A stretch of DNA of 64,000 bases from contig NC_081406.1 in the NCBI RefSeq assembly GCF_030272615.1, positions 395,332,439 through 395,396,438 of the forward strand. Direction: 5' to 3'. A model generated the notes under the pieces. The model was not told where the DNA came from. It saw only the letters and a program-made list of their open reading frames with translations, and searched no databases. Source of the DNA: Cryptomeria japonica (taxonomy: Eukaryota > Streptophyta > Pinopsida > Cupressales > Cupressaceae). Shown piece by piece: positions 1-11,522 of the stretch; position 1 is the stretch's first letter; each line of letters starts with the position of its first letter. The translations under genes were made by a program, and so were the position numbers.

Positions 1-1143
1 CCTCCATCCAAATCTCAATATCCAAAATACATTTTTCCTCCATCAGTCCATCACCCCTCAAGGTGTGTGCCAATGTCGATCTTGCCTTCATTTCCAGCCA
101 ATAAAGCCCAATTCTTCCAATACCCTATCCATTATCCAATGCATATTTTCCATCCTTCCATCCCTCTCGTCCAATCCTTTGCATAAATCATTGCCTTAGT
201 TTCATCTCATTGTCCATGTCCTTATCCTACCAACATCTTTGAGCATACTTTTAAAGGTCATGGTCCATTCTTTTCAAGGTTACTATCTAAACAAAAAGAT
301 GTTTGAGTCCTTCTTCCATCCCCTATCATGTGTCTGTCTTCTTCTATTGAAAAAGCTCGAAAATACAAAAAAAAAAGTGAAAAAAGAAAAAGAAAATACA
401 AAAGAAAAAAAAGTAAAGAAAAATAATTTGTCCACTGGTGAAAACCTGGCAAACAGGCGCCTTGGGCAAGTACTGTGATGAAAACCTGGCAAACAGGCGT
501 CATGCGTAATTTATGAACTTCTTGCACACCACACTTGGGGGCAATTTTCCTCCTTCATATCCTATTGCCCTTCATTATCCTATCATACCATGTCATTACC
601 CTCCATTATCCTATTATCCCTCTTGTCCATTTTCCCTTTCCACATTTGATCTTGACAAGGCTAACGATCATCATGAGCATCATGCATCTTGTTTGCAGAT
701 TTCAGTGTATCATAGCTTTTGGTCTTTATCCATTTGCTTATTACATCCTTTCATCCATATTCCCTATCTTATTGCAACTTTCTGCCACTGTCCCTTAGCC
801 AATCCTGACCTTCAGTCCATGTCCCTTATCCATTCTTGGTCTTGCTTATCCTATCCATATCTTATCACTATCCATACACTCTTTCTGTCCCTTGATCTTG
901 ATCTGACATAAGGACGCAAAATTTAAACATGGTTTTGAAAACCTCTTGATATGTCCCTCATGCCATGTCACTGCTTTACATTGTCATATCCAGTCTCTTG
1001 TCCCACCACGCAATAGCCTTTGAAAATTGCATCCGCATTGTCTCCATAATAAAAGGCCTTTGTCTTCCCTCTATCCACCATCATTTTAGTAAGCCTATTT
1101 ATTCACCTATCATGTTCCTTTCCTTGATAGGCACTGGGGGCAA

Positions 1144-1390
1144 AATCTCTAAAAAAGTCTTAAAAAATTGAAAAATGTCCTGAAAAAAGTCTTAAAAATT
1201 TGAAAAATGTCCTGAAAAAATTCATAAAAATTGAAAACTGTCCTGAAAAAATTTCATAAAAAAAATTGAAAAATGTCCTGAAAAAAGTCTTAAAAATTGA
1301 AAAATGTCCTGAAAAAAGTCAAAAAATTCAAATAATGTCCTGAAAAAATTCAAAAAAAATCATATAAAGTCCTGAAAAAATGAACACAAA
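1144..1390 (+). repeat. About 31-bp A-rich tandem repeat (about 8 copies)
   Basis: The unit contains AAATGTCCTGAAAAAAGTC followed by TTAAAAATTG, with unit lengths of about 30-36 bp and small indels. The motif GTCCTGAAAAAAATCC also appears on the minus strand at about 9090-9135 in element B, so the repeat is a feature of this group's 3' non-coding region. Confidence 0.8.
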
Positions 1391-2899
1391 AAAATTGTAA
1401 AACTCCAAATCCAAAAAACAAGCATTTTGCAATAACATTATTCCTTTTGTGCATAAGACAAATCGCTGAGCATACATCCAACGACAATCAATCCAACATT
1501 GTGCTTTAATGAAATCATGCTTTAACCAGATGAACTTTTTATTCAAACTAGACATTCAACCTGATCAAAATTGTCATAACAATCGAATGTTACCATCAAA
1601 ATCATTCATCCTTGGCACAAACATGATCGTCCTATCCGCACTTTCAACTTTTGACAACGAAGATCAAGGTGTTTGTTTGATTTGAATTTGTGCATCTTAT
1701 CTTTTTATTGATTTATCTTTGGCTTCGGTCATGTTCCTATGTTGCTCGATGATGTCACTGAGTGATTTAGAGTGACCGGGATGGTTCATGATCCTTTTCT
1801 TTTTTATTGTGATTTTTGTTTGTCTATGATGTGTCTGTCTTTTGCAAAAAAGGTTGCATTTCAACTCTGGCCTTCAATGCCATGATGTTACGCATCCATT
1901 TTGCTATATCAAAATAAAGGTTCTCACCTACAAAGTGCATTACTGAAAGCAAGTTTTCTTCATCTTTAACTATCTTCTGTCTCATTTTCTTCTTACTAAC
2001 ATTTCTTCCATTAGTTCGGTTTAGTGCTCCGATTTCCCCACACATATATGCTGCATCCTGCATTCATTGGTTAGTACATTTGCATTGCATCAAGCATCAC
2101 ATCAAACATTTATCCATTTCATTTCATCAATGCATCATAAATACATAAAAATACATCCATATATGTTCATACAAAGTACATAAGTCATCCATACATGGAA
2201 AATAACATCAGTCATAACACATTGCATCCAATCATATCGATGCATTTCATATCACATATCATAATAATATCGGAGTACAAAATTGGACTATCTGTCCTAA
2301 GTATGGCCCGCAGGCTGACTATATAATGTCAAACTACATAATGTCCACTGTCTGTCATAAGGAGTACGTGCCTCTGTCACTAGGTGCTCCCTCTATCCTC
2401 CTCATCCCCGCCATGTCCCGCAAACGCGTCAAATTCATGAAATTAAACACATGGGTTTTTGAGATCCATACCGCTGCTCCTACATCGTCCGGTCGTCTGA
2501 ATGTGCGTACACGTTCTCCAAGGTGATCCACCATTGGAATGTTCGCCATCTATCTGCAAGTGTCCTTGTCCAGAGCAACAAATTCTCCTCTTTGTCTACT
2601 GCAAATGAACAATTTTCACCCTCTTGGTCTCATTTATAGCTCTTTGTCATTGCATAGATGGACGTGCGTCTTCTCCATCTTATGTTGGTCGCAGTCTTGT
2701 GCACCTTACATTGCTTGTCCTTCATGCATCCGATCTCCGATTGTCAGTCCGTTCGATCCTATCATTTTTTATCGATCAATTGGCCTCTTTTCTGCATGTT
2801 TCCGGCCAATTCCTCGAGGGGGCATGCATATGTCATTATTATTGTCTGGGGCATTTTCATTATTATTCTTTGAAACAACGCTTAAAATCGCATTGTCTC

Positions 2900-2913
2900 A
2901 AAGAGGGGCAAAA
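2900..2913 (+). promoter_or_regulatory. Polypurine tract of element A
   Basis: The sequence AAAGAGGGGCAAAA is directly followed by TGTAGACACC, a typical LTR start. In LTR elements this tract primes plus-strand DNA synthesis and marks the 3' LTR. Confidence 0.75.
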
Positions 2914-3965
2914 TGTAGACACCTAAAAATGGTCAACGCTTAAGGAGTTGTACTTTAACATTTGCGCATTGCCTCATTTTAGGTTTTTGTGTCGCATTAA
3001 CATTTCTCCTATGTCACACACTTGGTCTTTATCATTTGCGAGCATCGAGTCCTTCTTCTGCATTCTTCATCTGTCTCGCTTTCGAATTTGGTCTTGTCGA
3101 CAACAATCTTCAATCATGATTTTGGTCGATCTTTGTCCTTGTTAATCTTGTCATATTGTGATCGATTCGTCATCGATCCTTGTCCTTTCCAATCATGTCA
3201 ATTTGGTCAATTTGTCATTGATTTTTGTCAACCAATCTCAATCAAATCATTTATCAACACTGGTCATTTATCAATCCAAAATCATGATCGAATCGATATC
3301 AATTATCCTTTGTCAAGACCTAATTGTCGTCTTTGCATTTCTAATTCATCTTCCAAGGTTTTATGATTTAATCATTTAACCTTGTTTGTCATTTCTCCCT
3401 TTAGGTTAAATAATTTATTTATTTATCCTAAGTCTTCTCATTACAATTAAATCTTTATTTAATTGGCTAATTATTCCTCTTTGTGAATTAATTAATAAAT
3501 GAAAAATTATTGATTAATTCACTAAATTCTAATTTCCATCAATTTCTAATTCCTAAATTGTCATCAATTTCAATTTTCTAATTTTTCTTAATTTCTAATT
3601 TCTTTTCCCTCCTATTTCATCTCCTAATTCTATGGGAATGACATTTCAATTTGTCATGAAATTGTCATAATTGATAATCAATCAATTTTGACATGGAATG
3701 TGTCATAATTTGTCATCAATTAACAATCAATCAAATTGTGCATGGAAAGTGCATAATTTGTCATAATTTGTCATATTGATTTGCAATTTCCATTTGAATT
3801 GCATCATGCTAATCTTGTCATTTATCCAATTCTTCTATAAATTGGATGATTTTCAATCAAAGCTAATCTCGAATCTGGAATCTGAATTTTTATCAAACTA
3901 CCGAACTTACGCTTCTAGTACTCTTGAGCTTTTCATCAATCTTGCTTTCAATTGTGTGTGCACTT
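2914..3965 (+). repeat. 3' LTR of element A (right edge uncertain)
   Basis: It starts with TGTAGACACCTAAAAATGG right after the polypurine tract. It is AT-rich, with a TATA-like CTATAAAT at 3835-3842 that would set the transcription start. The 5' LTR is off-window, so the right edge cannot be fixed by comparison; I place it near 3960-4050, where the base composition changes. No target duplication can be tested. Confidence 0.6.
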
Positions 3966-3969
3966 GTAG

Positions 3970-5280
3970 GTAAGATCCACAAACCCATTGAAGAGGAAAG
4001 AACAACAATGGAGCCGCATGGAAGGAGTATTCAATTCTACATCTGGTTTGCATTATTTTCATTTTGAATGCTTTGTTTTCATACCTCTATTGAGTGTGCT
4101 TAGAATTAGGTTCATTTGCAATGAGTGTTCCTTTTGATTGAGTTATCATGTCTAGTGTTTTGATTGATCTACTTGTTTTGATGATTCCTAATTCCGATGC
4201 TACACTTACTAATCTAGAACTTGATTGATCTTAGATACAGTGAATGATGATAAAAATCGATCTTGAACTTGATTGATCAAGACATGATGAGCGAAGAATA
4301 AACCATCCATCTTGATCAAGAAACTAATACTGAACACCTGCTTAGATTTAGAATGACCAAAGAAACTCTTTAAACTTTTGATTGAGTTTAAATGAATAAT
4401 CAGTTTTATTTGAAGCGATGAAACTGATTAATGTTAAGAGATTAATTCAGATGAAAGACAAATATCAGCTTGATTTGAAACGATGAAACTGATATGCCCC
4501 TAGTGATTGATTGATTCAGATGATCGAGAGATCTCATCTTGATGTGAAGTGATGAAGTTGAGATGCCCCTTAGCAATAAAGAATTTTTTTCTTTAATTGG
4601 AAAGATTTTGCTTGACTTTCGATGAAGATTTGAAATATTTCTCGACTTGTGAGATGTGAAGTCATAAGGTCATGAGTATGCCCCCTCGGGAGCGAAATCG
4701 AAAGATAGCGAGGGTAGTTGATTATAGGCAATTGTTTGGCGAAAATAAGTTATTTGAGCACAAATTGATTTTGAGGATTTTTCTGAAGATTTGGCAATGA
4801 TTGATGAGAAATTAAGCATAGAGTTGACTGGTAGAATTGAAATTGATATAAGATTCAGCGTTGAAATTGAGTGCAATTTGAAGAAAAGAATGAGCATTAT
4901 ATGCAAAGAGTGCTAAGTGGTAAAAATTTTGAAATTGACTAGCAAGACAATCTCGAATTTCGATTTCGATCCCAAAAATGGAATCAGAGCAGGCACATTA
5001 GCCAAGGGTACAATTTTTTTGTCCATCAGAGCAAGTTGAAAAATTAGGTTTTAGTCTATATATAGGACAAAAGTGTCATTTTCAATTCATTTTAATCCTC
5101 CAAGTTTGAAAATTCAAAAAGCCTTCTAAGAAGAAAAATGGTGGTCCCTACTCGTCAGCATCGATTTGAGTGCTAGAGAAGACATAATCGACCCTGAAAC
5201 TATGAGCTAGTGGTAAGTGATCGATCTTTAGCCTCTTTATGTTTCCAATTTTGAATTTTTTTGTGTATTTTTCACGTTTT
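3970..5280. other. Non-coding 3' region of element B
   Basis: No gene is seen. Read on the minus strand, it contains three purine runs followed by CAT: GGGGGCATA near 4675, GGGGCATCT near 4562 and GGGGCATAT near 4493. These resemble the runs that precede the 3' LTR in element A, which suggests that B's own polypurine tract was close by. Short imperfect repeats around GATGAAACTGAT and GATGAAGTTGAGA occur at 4420-4570. Confidence 0.45.
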
Positions 5281-5289
5281 TGACGGGTT

Positions 5290-5515
5290 TTAGGTCGGGT
5301 TTCTCGGTTTATCGTGCGAGACAGGATTCCATCTCGTACGAGAAACTGGCAAATTTTGTTTTATCATTTAAACCCATTAGAATTATCGTACGGTAGCAAC
5401 CCTTATGTCATACGACAGGTTGGTTAAAAGACCATTTTGTTGTGCGTTGTATAAAACTTTGTCATTTGAGGCTGTTTTCTCATACAAGAGCCATTCCTGA
5501 CTCGTACGAAATGTT
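5290..5515. repeat. TCGTACGA-type motif cluster next to the PMD pseudogene
   Basis: Exact palindromes TCGTACGA are at 5334-5341 and 5502-5509, with variants at about 5312 (TCGTGCGA), 5386 (TCGTACGG), 5410 (TCATACGA) and 5480 (TCATACAA). The same kind of cluster flanks the leaders of elements B and C, and the stretch CGAGACAGGAT near 5316 is also present at about 19798. Confidence 0.7.
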
Positions 5516-5720
5516 GTTTAACTGTGTTTTGTCGTTCAGAAAACAATGACAATTTTTGAAAGTGTAAACATGAAATTTTGGTTTTGTATTTAACTTATTT
5601 GGATTTGCGTGATGTTTAATTTCTGTTGCAGGCTAATTTGGAATGTTTTCTGATGTTTGTTATTGGGTTTTGCAGGTTTGTTTACCTCCTGTGCTCTTTA
5701 GATGTGTATATCCACCCACG

Positions 5721-7516
5721 ATGGCTTTAGTTCAAGATTTGTCTAAGGTTGAGCAGGCTCATGTGGATTTATGCGGCTTGGCTCATTTGATGAGGTTACC
5801 TGATATCTGTGTGAACCATAGGATGCTCACAAAGTTGGTAGAACAATTTCATTCAGAGCATAATACCTTTCATTTTCTAGTTGGGGAGTTGACCATCACT
5901 CCTGAGGATGTGTACAGGATCCTTCGTATCCCTTTTGTTGGGGATAAGGTGGACTATGATACCGCATTGTTACCTGGACTGCAGGCACTGAGGAATGTAT
6001 TCAAGCATCCAGATATCTTGACTCGTTCTATGAGTTGGGATATACTGATGAGCAGGTAGAGTGAGGAGTATCCGCTAGCATGTGTCCTAGCAAGTTTTAT
6101 TGGATGCTTTTTGATGCCAGACCGAGGGCAGCAGGGTTTCCAGAGTGGATGGGGCCAGATACTCGAGCGATTGATAGAGTCCCCTCAGAGACTTGGCTGG
6201 GGTTCTTGCTTACTGGCCCACATGTATCAAGAGATGCATGAGATTGTTTACAGAGAGGAGCGGAGCATGGCTTCTGGGGTGTACATTTTGTAGGTGTGGG
6301 CTTGGGAGCACCTTCCCATGTGTCGGCTGATAGTGACAGTCAAACAGGGAGCCAGGACAACCGATCATCTTTAGATATGCTGGATATATTATGCAGCCCC
6401 ATCTGGGCAAGACAGACTTTTACAGACGGTAGCTCGATGACTTGATAGCTATCATATGGCAACCATATAGAGGTTTAGAGCCATGGGATGACTGGCGGGT
6501 AGTGCATAGAGATCTATTTGTCACATGCCCACTGATTGGGAGATCGTAGACTATTGTGGAATGATTCATCGTTTCACGAGTGATGAGGCAGTATGGCCAG
6601 CCTCAGGGGATCTCACAGGAGTTTACAACATATGCTAGGTATGCTGATGAGGAGAGGCAGGGTTGGGCACCTAGGCTATCTTATGCCTTGGCTATGTAGG
6701 AGCTGACAGGTTTACACCGCCTGAGGTGGGATTACCTGGAGGATATAGCAGATGCGGGGGTATTGCCCCAGTATAGGGATTATTTTCAGCAGCATCCATT
6801 CCATTAGTTTATGGATCCTGGAGAGCATGCTCCTCATATTGAGGATGTGGAGGATGATGCCCTCGCACTGGCATAGGGATAGGCACAAAGACAGGGTCAT
6901 AGGCAGGGACGGGGCCAGAGACCAGATGCTCCATGACGGACTAGTGGTGATCTTGGTGCGAGCAGTAGCGGAGTGCGAGCTGACATTGGATAGCATAGGG
7001 GTGAGGGTGGATCCCTTGGGAGAGTAGGCATGAGGTTGGGTGGGGGAGAGGAGGAGAGCAGCTTCAGGGCAGGTCCATCAGCAGCGAGAGGAGCAAGGTG
7101 GAGATGGTGGTGGAGATGGCGGCGGAGAGCCTGCGAGAGAGCAGGGGGCTAACACAGGTCGATCGATGAGAGCACGTCTTGCAGAGCTACAGTCACAGTT
7201 GAAAGTGGTGCAGACTCAGCTAGTGGAGTGAGACCGACAGCTAGCCGAGGTGAAGACTACGTGTGATCACTAGATTGCGGCTTTGAGAGAAGAGTCGAGA
7301 GCAGAGATATAGTCTCTGCGATAGGAGGTCCTTCTCCAGAGTAGTAGGGCATCTTATTATGTAGTAGCGTATAGTGCTGTAGTTCCTGTTGCACAGCACG
7401 TGCAAACTTATTCGCAGTATATGGCCAGATCAGAGGGAGCGCGAGCACCTCGATAGGATCTCGAGCATCAGGCTCCTCCTCCTCCACCAGGCGATAAGGG
7501 AGATGGTACCAGCTAA
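5721..7516 (+). pseudogene. Plant mobile domain (PMD) protein pseudogene, antisense within element B
   Basis: The reading starts at ATG 5721. The first part (5721-6059) holds the LCGLAHLMRLP and FLVGELTITPEDVYRIL motifs found at the start of PMD proteins (the MAIN/MAIL family, also carried by transposons). After a TAG at 6057 the same frame continues with the FIGCFLMPDRGQQGFQ-type core to 6290, then another TAG, then the family hallmark WAWEHLP. Further down come a Gly/Glu-rich stretch and a coiled-coil segment (RLAELQSQLKVVQTQLVE, 7175-7229) and a Pro-rich tail ending near 7516, with at least one frameshift. In-frame stops are mostly TAG, where Gln or Trp would be expected. The gene runs opposite to B, downstream of integrase, where plant Tat elements are known to carry extra ORFs. 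It could instead be an independent insertion in B. The identification is by motif, not by search. Confidence 0.75.
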
Positions 7517-8930
7517 ATGATTCTTTTTGTAGCTCGGATATTTTTTTTTGTAAACACATCCATTTTTTTGTAGCCTATACAATTCTTGCTCCGATGGGAG
7601 TTTGTACATGTCATTGGACATCATTTTGTACTCTTAGACTTGAGATGATTTTTATATATACGAGATCCGATTTGACTTCATTGTACTTGTGTCAATTCAA
7701 TTATGAGATGTTTCTATATGCTTTATTCTATATGTATGCATTTCTTTTTCAGCATGAATGTATGTATTACAAATGATAATGGATGTCTATGTTTTTGTTT
7801 CTTTTCATATGCAAATAAATGAATGAAAATGAGCAGTGCAATTTTTATTTTATTTTTTCTATTTAATAAGATGAATGCAAATGATTAATAATAAAATGAA
7901 TGAATCTATATGAAATGTTATGTATGCAGCTAAACATCTCAAAACACAAGTACTCGATTGGAGAAATAATGATAAATAGACCATTTAGCGTAAGAAATGA
8001 TGATGCTTTCAGCTCTCATTCTAAAGATAAAGAGATTATTATTATCACACCAAAATCACCCTAGATTCACTAAAATGCAGAATGAAATGCAAAATGATGT
8101 GAAAAATGCAACCTAGACCTATTTACTAGATTTAAAATACTTAAGATTCATCACTGAGCATAACGAACACAAGAGGTAAGTTAGAGTTCCTTTCTTTTTC
8201 AATGTGCAATATTAATTATCTTATCTGCAATGACCCTTTTTTTGTTCATATCCTTGGACAAATTTCGCAGGGACCCGAATTGCATCATAAAGAAATTCCC
8301 TCAAAACAGACAAAGAAATGACATGGACCTCCCTGTAGCATACAAATAAGCAGAGTCAAGGTATGTGAGGTGATTTCACCTTAATGTGAAGGCTCTTATC
8401 ACAGACACCTAGCTAATTTATATGTTTCCAGATCATCATGATCATTCCTACAAGTAGAAAACAAAGAAAATATTATGCCCCCAATCCTTGCTTCTCTTAG
8501 TCACAATAGACTTCATCGAGTTACTCAAAGGGACAGTAATCAAAAAGTAATATAAAAGACAGCATACAAAGAAAATTTTCCATTCATAGCTCAAACTGTT
8601 TAGTAATTGTTCTTCGTTATGTTGTCTTGCTTGTGAACTCAGTGATAAAAACTCTGTAGTAGTTAGGAGATAGGTGACTGACTTGGAGTGGCTGACCAGG
8701 TTTCACTGACGGAATAATGACTTGGTTGACACTACTTAGGATATGTAATGTGCTTTGTTGAGTAACCTAAGACTAGGACATTGATCTTTTTCAAGTCATG
8801 AGGGTTCCAATGAACTAGGATGTCACAAAAGTGACTGAAAATATGTACAAGCGAAAGCAAAAGATACTTGAAAGCAGGAAATGCCAACGTTGCATTGATA
8901 GATGGAGCGCTTGAGTACAAGAGGCGCATG
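7517..8930. other. Non-coding 3' region of element B
   Basis: No gene is recognised; the sequence is AT-rich and short ORFs are not protein-like. On the minus strand GATTGGGGGCATAATATTTT at about 8480-8460 resembles the post-integrase purine runs of Gypsy elements. Confidence 0.5.
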
Positions 8931-8954
8931 TTTGGCAGAGAGTCATCATCATTT

Positions 8955-9140
8955 ATTTTTTACCAAGGTGCCTGTTTACCAGGTTTTCACCAAGGCATTT
9001 TCTCTCTTTATATTTTTTTTTTCTTTTTCTTTTTTTCTAAATTTTTTGTATTTTATGATTTTTCCATTTTTTTTTTCTTTTTTTTTTTTCAAGACTTTTC
9101 CAATTTTTAGGATTTTTTTCAGGACTTTTTCAGCTGTATA
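8955..9140 (-). repeat. Post-integrase motif block of element B, shared with element A
   Basis: On the minus strand, AAGTCCTGAAAAAAATCC and A-rich sequence are followed by GGTGAAAACCTGGTAAACAG. This block matches 360-500 and 1144-1390 of element A and supports a common origin of the A and B 3' regions. It encodes nothing recognisable. Confidence 0.65.
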
Positions 9141-9373
9141 GTTTGCTGGAGTAGAGAATGCTAAGTAAAGAATCTTTTCAGGTGCATGGTGTGAATCGGT
9201 TCTCGGAGCTGTTCTCCTTCCAATGTTGAGAGTTGATAGGCACTAGAGCCAAAGACTGTAGTAACGATATAGGGACCCAGCCAGTTGGGTTCAAACTTCC
9301 CTTTGTTGTCTTGAAACTATTGATTTTTTGAATTTTCTCTCAGAACTAGGTCACCAACTTGAAATTCTCTTTG

Positions 9374-10273
9374 TCAAACTTTCTTGTTATACCCTCTAGA
9401 CATTCTCTTCTGATACACTCTGAGATGATCAAACGCCACTTGTCGATGCTCATCTAGCAATTTGAGTTCTTGCAATCTAGATATTCTACGATCTTCATCA
9501 GTAATAAGACCTTGCAACGAAACTCTTAGAGATGGTATTTCTACTTCAATAGGTAATACTGCTTCGGACCCATACATCAAAGAGAAAGGTGTAGCCCCAG
9601 TAGGTGTTCTGATACTTGTTCTGTAAGCCCATAGTGCAGGATTGAGCTGCAGATGCCAATCCTTCCCGGATTTGTCCACTATTCTATGCAAGATAGTCAG
9701 TAGGTTTTTGTTAGACGCCTCGGCTTGTCCATTACCTTGAGGGTAATATACTGATGACCAGTGTTGCTTTATTTTGAATTTCTCACAAAGTTCATCCAGG
9801 TTTTTATTCTTGAACTGTCCTCCATTATTAGTCATGGTGGATGAAGGTATCCCATACTTGCAAATTATATAGTTTAGGATGAATAAGGCGACTTGTTTAC
9901 CAGTTGCTTTGATGAGTGGAATCACATCTACCCACTTGGTAAAATACTTAGTGGCTGTTATGATGAATTTATGTCTGTTGGATGAAGCAGGATATATCTG
10001 ACCAATGAGATCAAAGGCCCATTGCTGAAAAGGCCAGTGTGTAATGAATGTTATGAGATCCCTCGCCGGGGCATGTATGAGATTTCCATGAAGCTGACAT
10101 TTCTCACAAGTCTTAGCAAATTTTATGGTGTCTTTTTCCATATCTGGCCAGTAGTAGCCAGTCCGTAATAGTTTCCGAGCTAAAGTAAAACCATTTGAAT
10201 GAGATCCACAAATACCTTCATGGACTTCCGATAATGCACGTTTTGATTCTTCAGTTTCTAGACATCTAAGCAA
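9374..10273 (-). pseudogene. Gypsy integrase (element B)
   Basis: The 299-codon open frame is the last part of pol. The zinc-binding HHCC motif is visible (HEGICGSH, then CEKCQLH, residues 18-62). The catalytic core follows, with the first Asp in WAFDLIGQI and the Glu in NGQAEASNK. The second catalytic Asp, normally in a DNGG motif, is Asn here (TNNGGQF), a GAT-to-AAT change near 9830. That should abolish strand transfer. After the core come a PALWAYRTSIRTPTG segment and a C-terminal domain ending at GYNKKV. Integrase joins the cDNA to host DNA in the nucleus. It is preceded by the second RNase H and followed by the non-coding 3' region. The frame is otherwise intact, so B may have died fairly recently. 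Confidence 0.9.
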
Positions 10274-10321
10274 AGTACCATCCGAACCTCATCTAAATAA
10301 ATCATTAGCTATGATAACATA

Positions 10322-10920
10322 TCATGAAGCGTTTTGAGTTAGGTTTCTTTTCTCATTACGAGTAAGGTTTTCAAGGATACTTTGGTCACAAAGATAGGAA
10401 TAGATGTGGCTGTATTGGGATGAGTCATGTCCAATAATAGAATAGACTATTTGGGTCTTAGGAGAATCATAAGCAAGGTAATATAACTCTTCCACCACGA
10501 AATCAAAGCAAAAATTGGACTCCCATAGCTCAGGTATAGATGCCAAGGTAGCCATAGTATCTGCTTCTCTATTCGCTGATCTAGGAATTTGTTGAAATGA
10601 TACAAAAGAAAAATACTTCTTGAAATCATCTACCATCCTCTTGTAAGGCATCAATTTCTCATCCTGAGTCTAATATGTATCATCAATTTGATTGATAACC
10701 AGCTGAGAATCTCCATAAATATGTAATTCAGCAACCTTCCATTCAATGGCTAGTTTTATTCCATTTACTAGTGCTTCATATTCTGCAATGTTGTTTGTGC
10801 AAGGGAATAGAATCTTATAAGACTTTGGAATTGAGTACTTCTAAGGAGTAATGAATAGTATGCCAACCTGAACCATTTTGAGTAAAGAACCCATCAAAGA
10901 ACATCTTCCAGGGTTGTTGA
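10322..10920 (-). pseudogene. Second (archaeal-type) RNase H domain of element B
   Basis: Read through a few stops, the minus strand gives WKMFFDGF near 10915, GDSQLVINQI near 10705, and READTMATLA near 10560. These are the spaced acidic blocks of RNase H. Its place after the first RNase H and before integrase fits the dual-RNH layout of Tat elements, where the second domain is of archaeal type (aRNH). The open stretch 10654-10322 covers the C-terminal half and the tether toward integrase. In-frame stops interrupt the N-terminal half, so it cannot be made as one protein. Confidence 0.75.
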
Positions 10921-11072
10921 GTAAGATGCATTATTGATTCATCTGGGAACTCAATGTGTAGTGGTTGAGTATCCTCAAGTGGAGCTTCAGCAAGTTGATC
11001 AACAATTACCTAGGCTTTGCATTCCACATATTCAATGTCAAACTCTGTAAGGATCATTACCCACTTTGCCAA

Positions 11073-11520
11073 TCATCCGGTGAGTGTTACTTTATTAAGA
11101 AGATACTTGAGTGGATCAATTTTGGCCACCAACTTGACTAAATGTGCAAGCATATAGTGCCTCAATTTCTGTGATGTGAAGACTAATGCCAAGCATGCTT
11201 TTTCTATTATACTGTAGCTCATTTCATAAGACACCAATGTCCTACTGATGTAATAAATAGCTCTTTCCTTTTTGTTGTCATCTTGTTGCGCCAGAAGTGC
11301 CCCCAATGATGAATTAGTTGCTGATATGTATAAGATTAGTGGCTTACCCTAAATAGGTGGCATCAATATCAGTGGATTAGACAGGTACTATTTTATTTGC
11401 TGAAGATGTCGTTCACACTGCTAATCCCAGTTGTATATTATTCCTTTTCTCAATACTTTTGTAAAAGGTTGAGCTTTGTCTACTAGTTGAGAAATAAATC
11501 TTCTGATGGATTGGAGACAT
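11073..11520 (-). pseudogene. RT-linked RNase H domain of element B (broken)
   Basis: The open part (11306-11073) begins GALLAQQDDNKKERAIYYIS and continues with SYSIIEKACLALVFTSQKLRHY, the standard RNase H block attached to Gypsy reverse transcriptase, which degrades the RNA strand of the hybrid. Sequence from 11520 to 11307 continues from RT (RFISQLVDKAQPF) with stops at several places. It joins RT upstream and the second RNase H downstream, without a gap. Confidence 0.8.
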
Positions 11521-11522
11521 CC

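Larger units (their letters stand above)
1..2913 (+). mobile_element. Element A: post-pol 3' region of a Ty3/Gypsy element (left part off-window)
   Basis: This is non-coding sequence typical of the stretch between integrase and 3' LTR in plant Gypsy elements. It begins with an A-rich tract (365-425), followed by two copies of GAAAACCTGGCAAACAGGCG (440-500), which also occurs, slightly changed, downstream of integrase in element B (8960-9000, opposite strand). GGGGGCAA-type purine runs recur at about 536, 1135, 2817 and 2846, and the real polypurine tract lies at 2900-2913. No open reading frame here looks like a protein; the short ORFs are low-complexity. The pol genes would lie to the left of the window. 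Assignment to Gypsy rests on resemblance to element B and on the tract/LTR junction. Confidence 0.7.

Noticed and set aside
440-500. Two direct repeats GAAAACCTGGCAAACAGGCG considered as an attachment site or CRISPR start
   Set aside because: They belong to the post-integrase region of Gypsy elements, as shown by the matching block in element B at 8960-9000.
2326-2943. Overlapping ORFs of up to 134 codons in the element A 3' region
   Set aside because: Several frames are open at once in pyrimidine-rich low-complexity DNA upstream of the polypurine tract; no protein motif in any of them.
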